Assembly: GCF_041415945.1 (NCBI RefSeq)
Contig: NZ_JBGCUS010000001.1
Coordinates: 806,001-870,000 of the forward strand
Source: Ancylobacter sp. IITR112
GTDB lineage: Bacteria; Pseudomonadota; Alphaproteobacteria; Rhizobiales; Xanthobacteraceae
DNA: 64,000 bases
Direction of reading: 5' to 3'
Shown: in pieces, positions 63,202-64,000 of the stretch
How positions within the stretch are numbered: position 1 is the first letter of the stretch
How the letters are laid out: each line of letters begins with the position of its first letter
Program-made: the position numbers and the translations under genes
Notes under the pieces: generated by a model
Told to the model about the DNA's origin: nothing
What the model saw: only the letters and a program-made list of their open reading frames with translations
The model's database searches: none

Positions 63202-64000
63202 ATGGCGAGAAAAATTGCCAGGGTGCGTGGTGCTGCGCGCGCCGCGAACGGCTTCGTGCGTCGCAACGAAGTTCGTGCATCCGCGTCCGTCATTGTCGAT
63301 CATCGCAAGGGCGTGCTGTTCGGCTCGGTGTCCGGCGTCGCCGTGGCGGCGATGCTGGCGGCGGCTGTCATGCTGTCCCCCTCCCGCGCTGACGCCGACT
63401 CCTCGTCCCCGGCCAGCTGCACCGAGACGCCGAGCGCAGGAAGCTGGTTCTGCGACAACAACCCCGTTCCCACGGATGGCAACATCGAGGGCAACGGCAA
63501 GGACAACACCATCGAGATCGTCGGTGGCAATTACTCCTGGTATGACAAGGCTACCGGCTACAGCAATGTGAATGGCAAGGCCGGTAACGACACCATCACA
63601 ATCGCGCCGGACGCCACGGAACCCTACAGCAGCTCGATCTACATCAAGGGTACGATCGACGGCGACAGCGATGACGACGTCATCACCTTCGGTGGCGGCA
63701 CCCTCATCTCGGGGACGGGCACCGTCTCGCTGTTTCAGGGCAATATCGACGGCGGCGATGGCGACGACATCATCAATGTGACCGCCTCGGACCAGGTCGC
63801 GACCACCATCGAGACGGGCGGTATCGACGGAACGGCCAACATCCTTGGCGGCGCCGGCTCCGACACGATCAACATCACCAATGCCTCGCTGCAGGACATC
63901 ACCATCGACGGATCGGTGATGGGCGAGACCGGCAAGGACGACATCAATATCGCCGCCACCGCCGGCGCCGAGATCTACATCAAGGGCAATGTCTATGGCG
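63202..64000 (+). CDS. Exported Asp/Gly-repeat protein, N-terminal part (autotransporter-like)
   Basis: 266 codons in the window; runs past the right end. ATG at 63202 has GGGGGA five bases before it. A long basic N-terminus (about 35 residues) leads to a signal core GVAVAAMLAAAVMLSPSRADA. Repeats with the pattern G-x-x-G-x-D-x-I-x-I follow: GKAGNDTITIA, GDSDDDVITFGGG, GGDGDDIINVT, GGAGSDTINIT, GETGKDDINIA; IYIKG occurs twice. They look like a beta-helix related to RTX or autotransporter passengers. The C-terminal part is needed to tell. Confidence 0.8.
   Translation, partial: MARKIARVRGAARAANGFVRRNEVRASASVIVDHRKGVLFGSVSGVAVAAMLAAAVMLSPSRADADSSSPASCTETPSAGSWFCDNNPVPTDGNIEGNGKDNTIEIVGGNYSWYDKATGYSNVNGKAGNDTITIAPDATEPYSSSIYIKGTIDGDSDDDVITFGGGTLISGTGTVSLFQGNIDGGDGDDIINVTASDQVATTIETGGIDGTANILGGAGSDTINITNASLQDITIDGSVMGETGKDDINIAATAGAEIYIKGNVYG

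Overview
This is a GC-rich alphaproteobacterial chromosome segment. The strongest taxonomic markers are the very-long-chain acyl-carrier cluster acpXL-fabZ-fabF2-fabF1-(SDR)-adh-lpxXL (47162-53276), which is typical of Hyphomicrobiales (Rhizobiales), and the single-gene secreted families DUF2865, DUF2059, AprI/Inh-type lipoprotein and DUF1127. Class II DAHP synthase, an Atm1-type exporter and GC-rich intergenic palindromes fit the same order. A Xanthobacteraceae member such as Ancylobacter/Starkeya is a reasonable guess, but that is inference.

Layout. 1-2282: start of an OafA-type acyltransferase, a sulfotransferase-like gene, a YedK/HMCES peptidase and tRNA-Val. 2282-5078: phosphoglycolate phosphatase, a small secreted protein, rpiA and a DUF2059 protein, closed by a terminator. 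5151-8208: tctCBA tricarboxylate transporter on the minus strand, with a hairpin between tctC and tctB. 8425-11498: glutathione reductase, a palindromic repeat element and class II DAHP synthase. 11577-19337: an accessory-looking block with three tandem alpha/beta-hydrolase-like paralogues, a divergent oxidoreductase/HxlR pair ending in a 16-bp tandem repeat, an RgpF-type surface-glycan protein and a NAD+ synthetase homologue that has lost both active sites. 19366-28443: AEC transporter, gltX, DUF2865, CreA, a Cys-rich secreted protein, cysS-GNAT, a LOG-type protein and an orphan PD-(D/E)XK nuclease-like protein. 28556-32665: ArsR regulator, Atm1-type exporter, then psd-pssA for phosphatidylethanolamine synthesis. 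32685-41430: small protein, lipoprotein, SDR, chrA, a membrane/secreted unknown pair, LysR, EamA, and a rhodanese coupled to a sulfotransferase-like protein. 41427-47092: polyamine/amino-acid catabolism (two class III aminotransferases, a glutamine-synthetase-family ligase and PotF) around a perfect palindromic operator. 47162-53276: the lipid A very-long-chain acyl cluster. 53556-61022: alpha-2-macroglobulin and PBP1C. 61009-64000: DUF1127 protein, tRNA-Gln, a catalytically degenerate serine recombinase with an intact HTH, and the start of a large Asp/Gly-repeat exported protein that runs off the window.

No CRISPR array, rRNA, insertion sequence or prophage is visible. The most interesting items are the hydrolase triplet, the degenerate NAD+ synthetase homologue, the inactive ketosynthase partner with an extra reductase inside the acpXL operon, the orphan nuclease divergent from an ArsR regulator, the degenerate recombinase, and two near-perfect operator palindromes.
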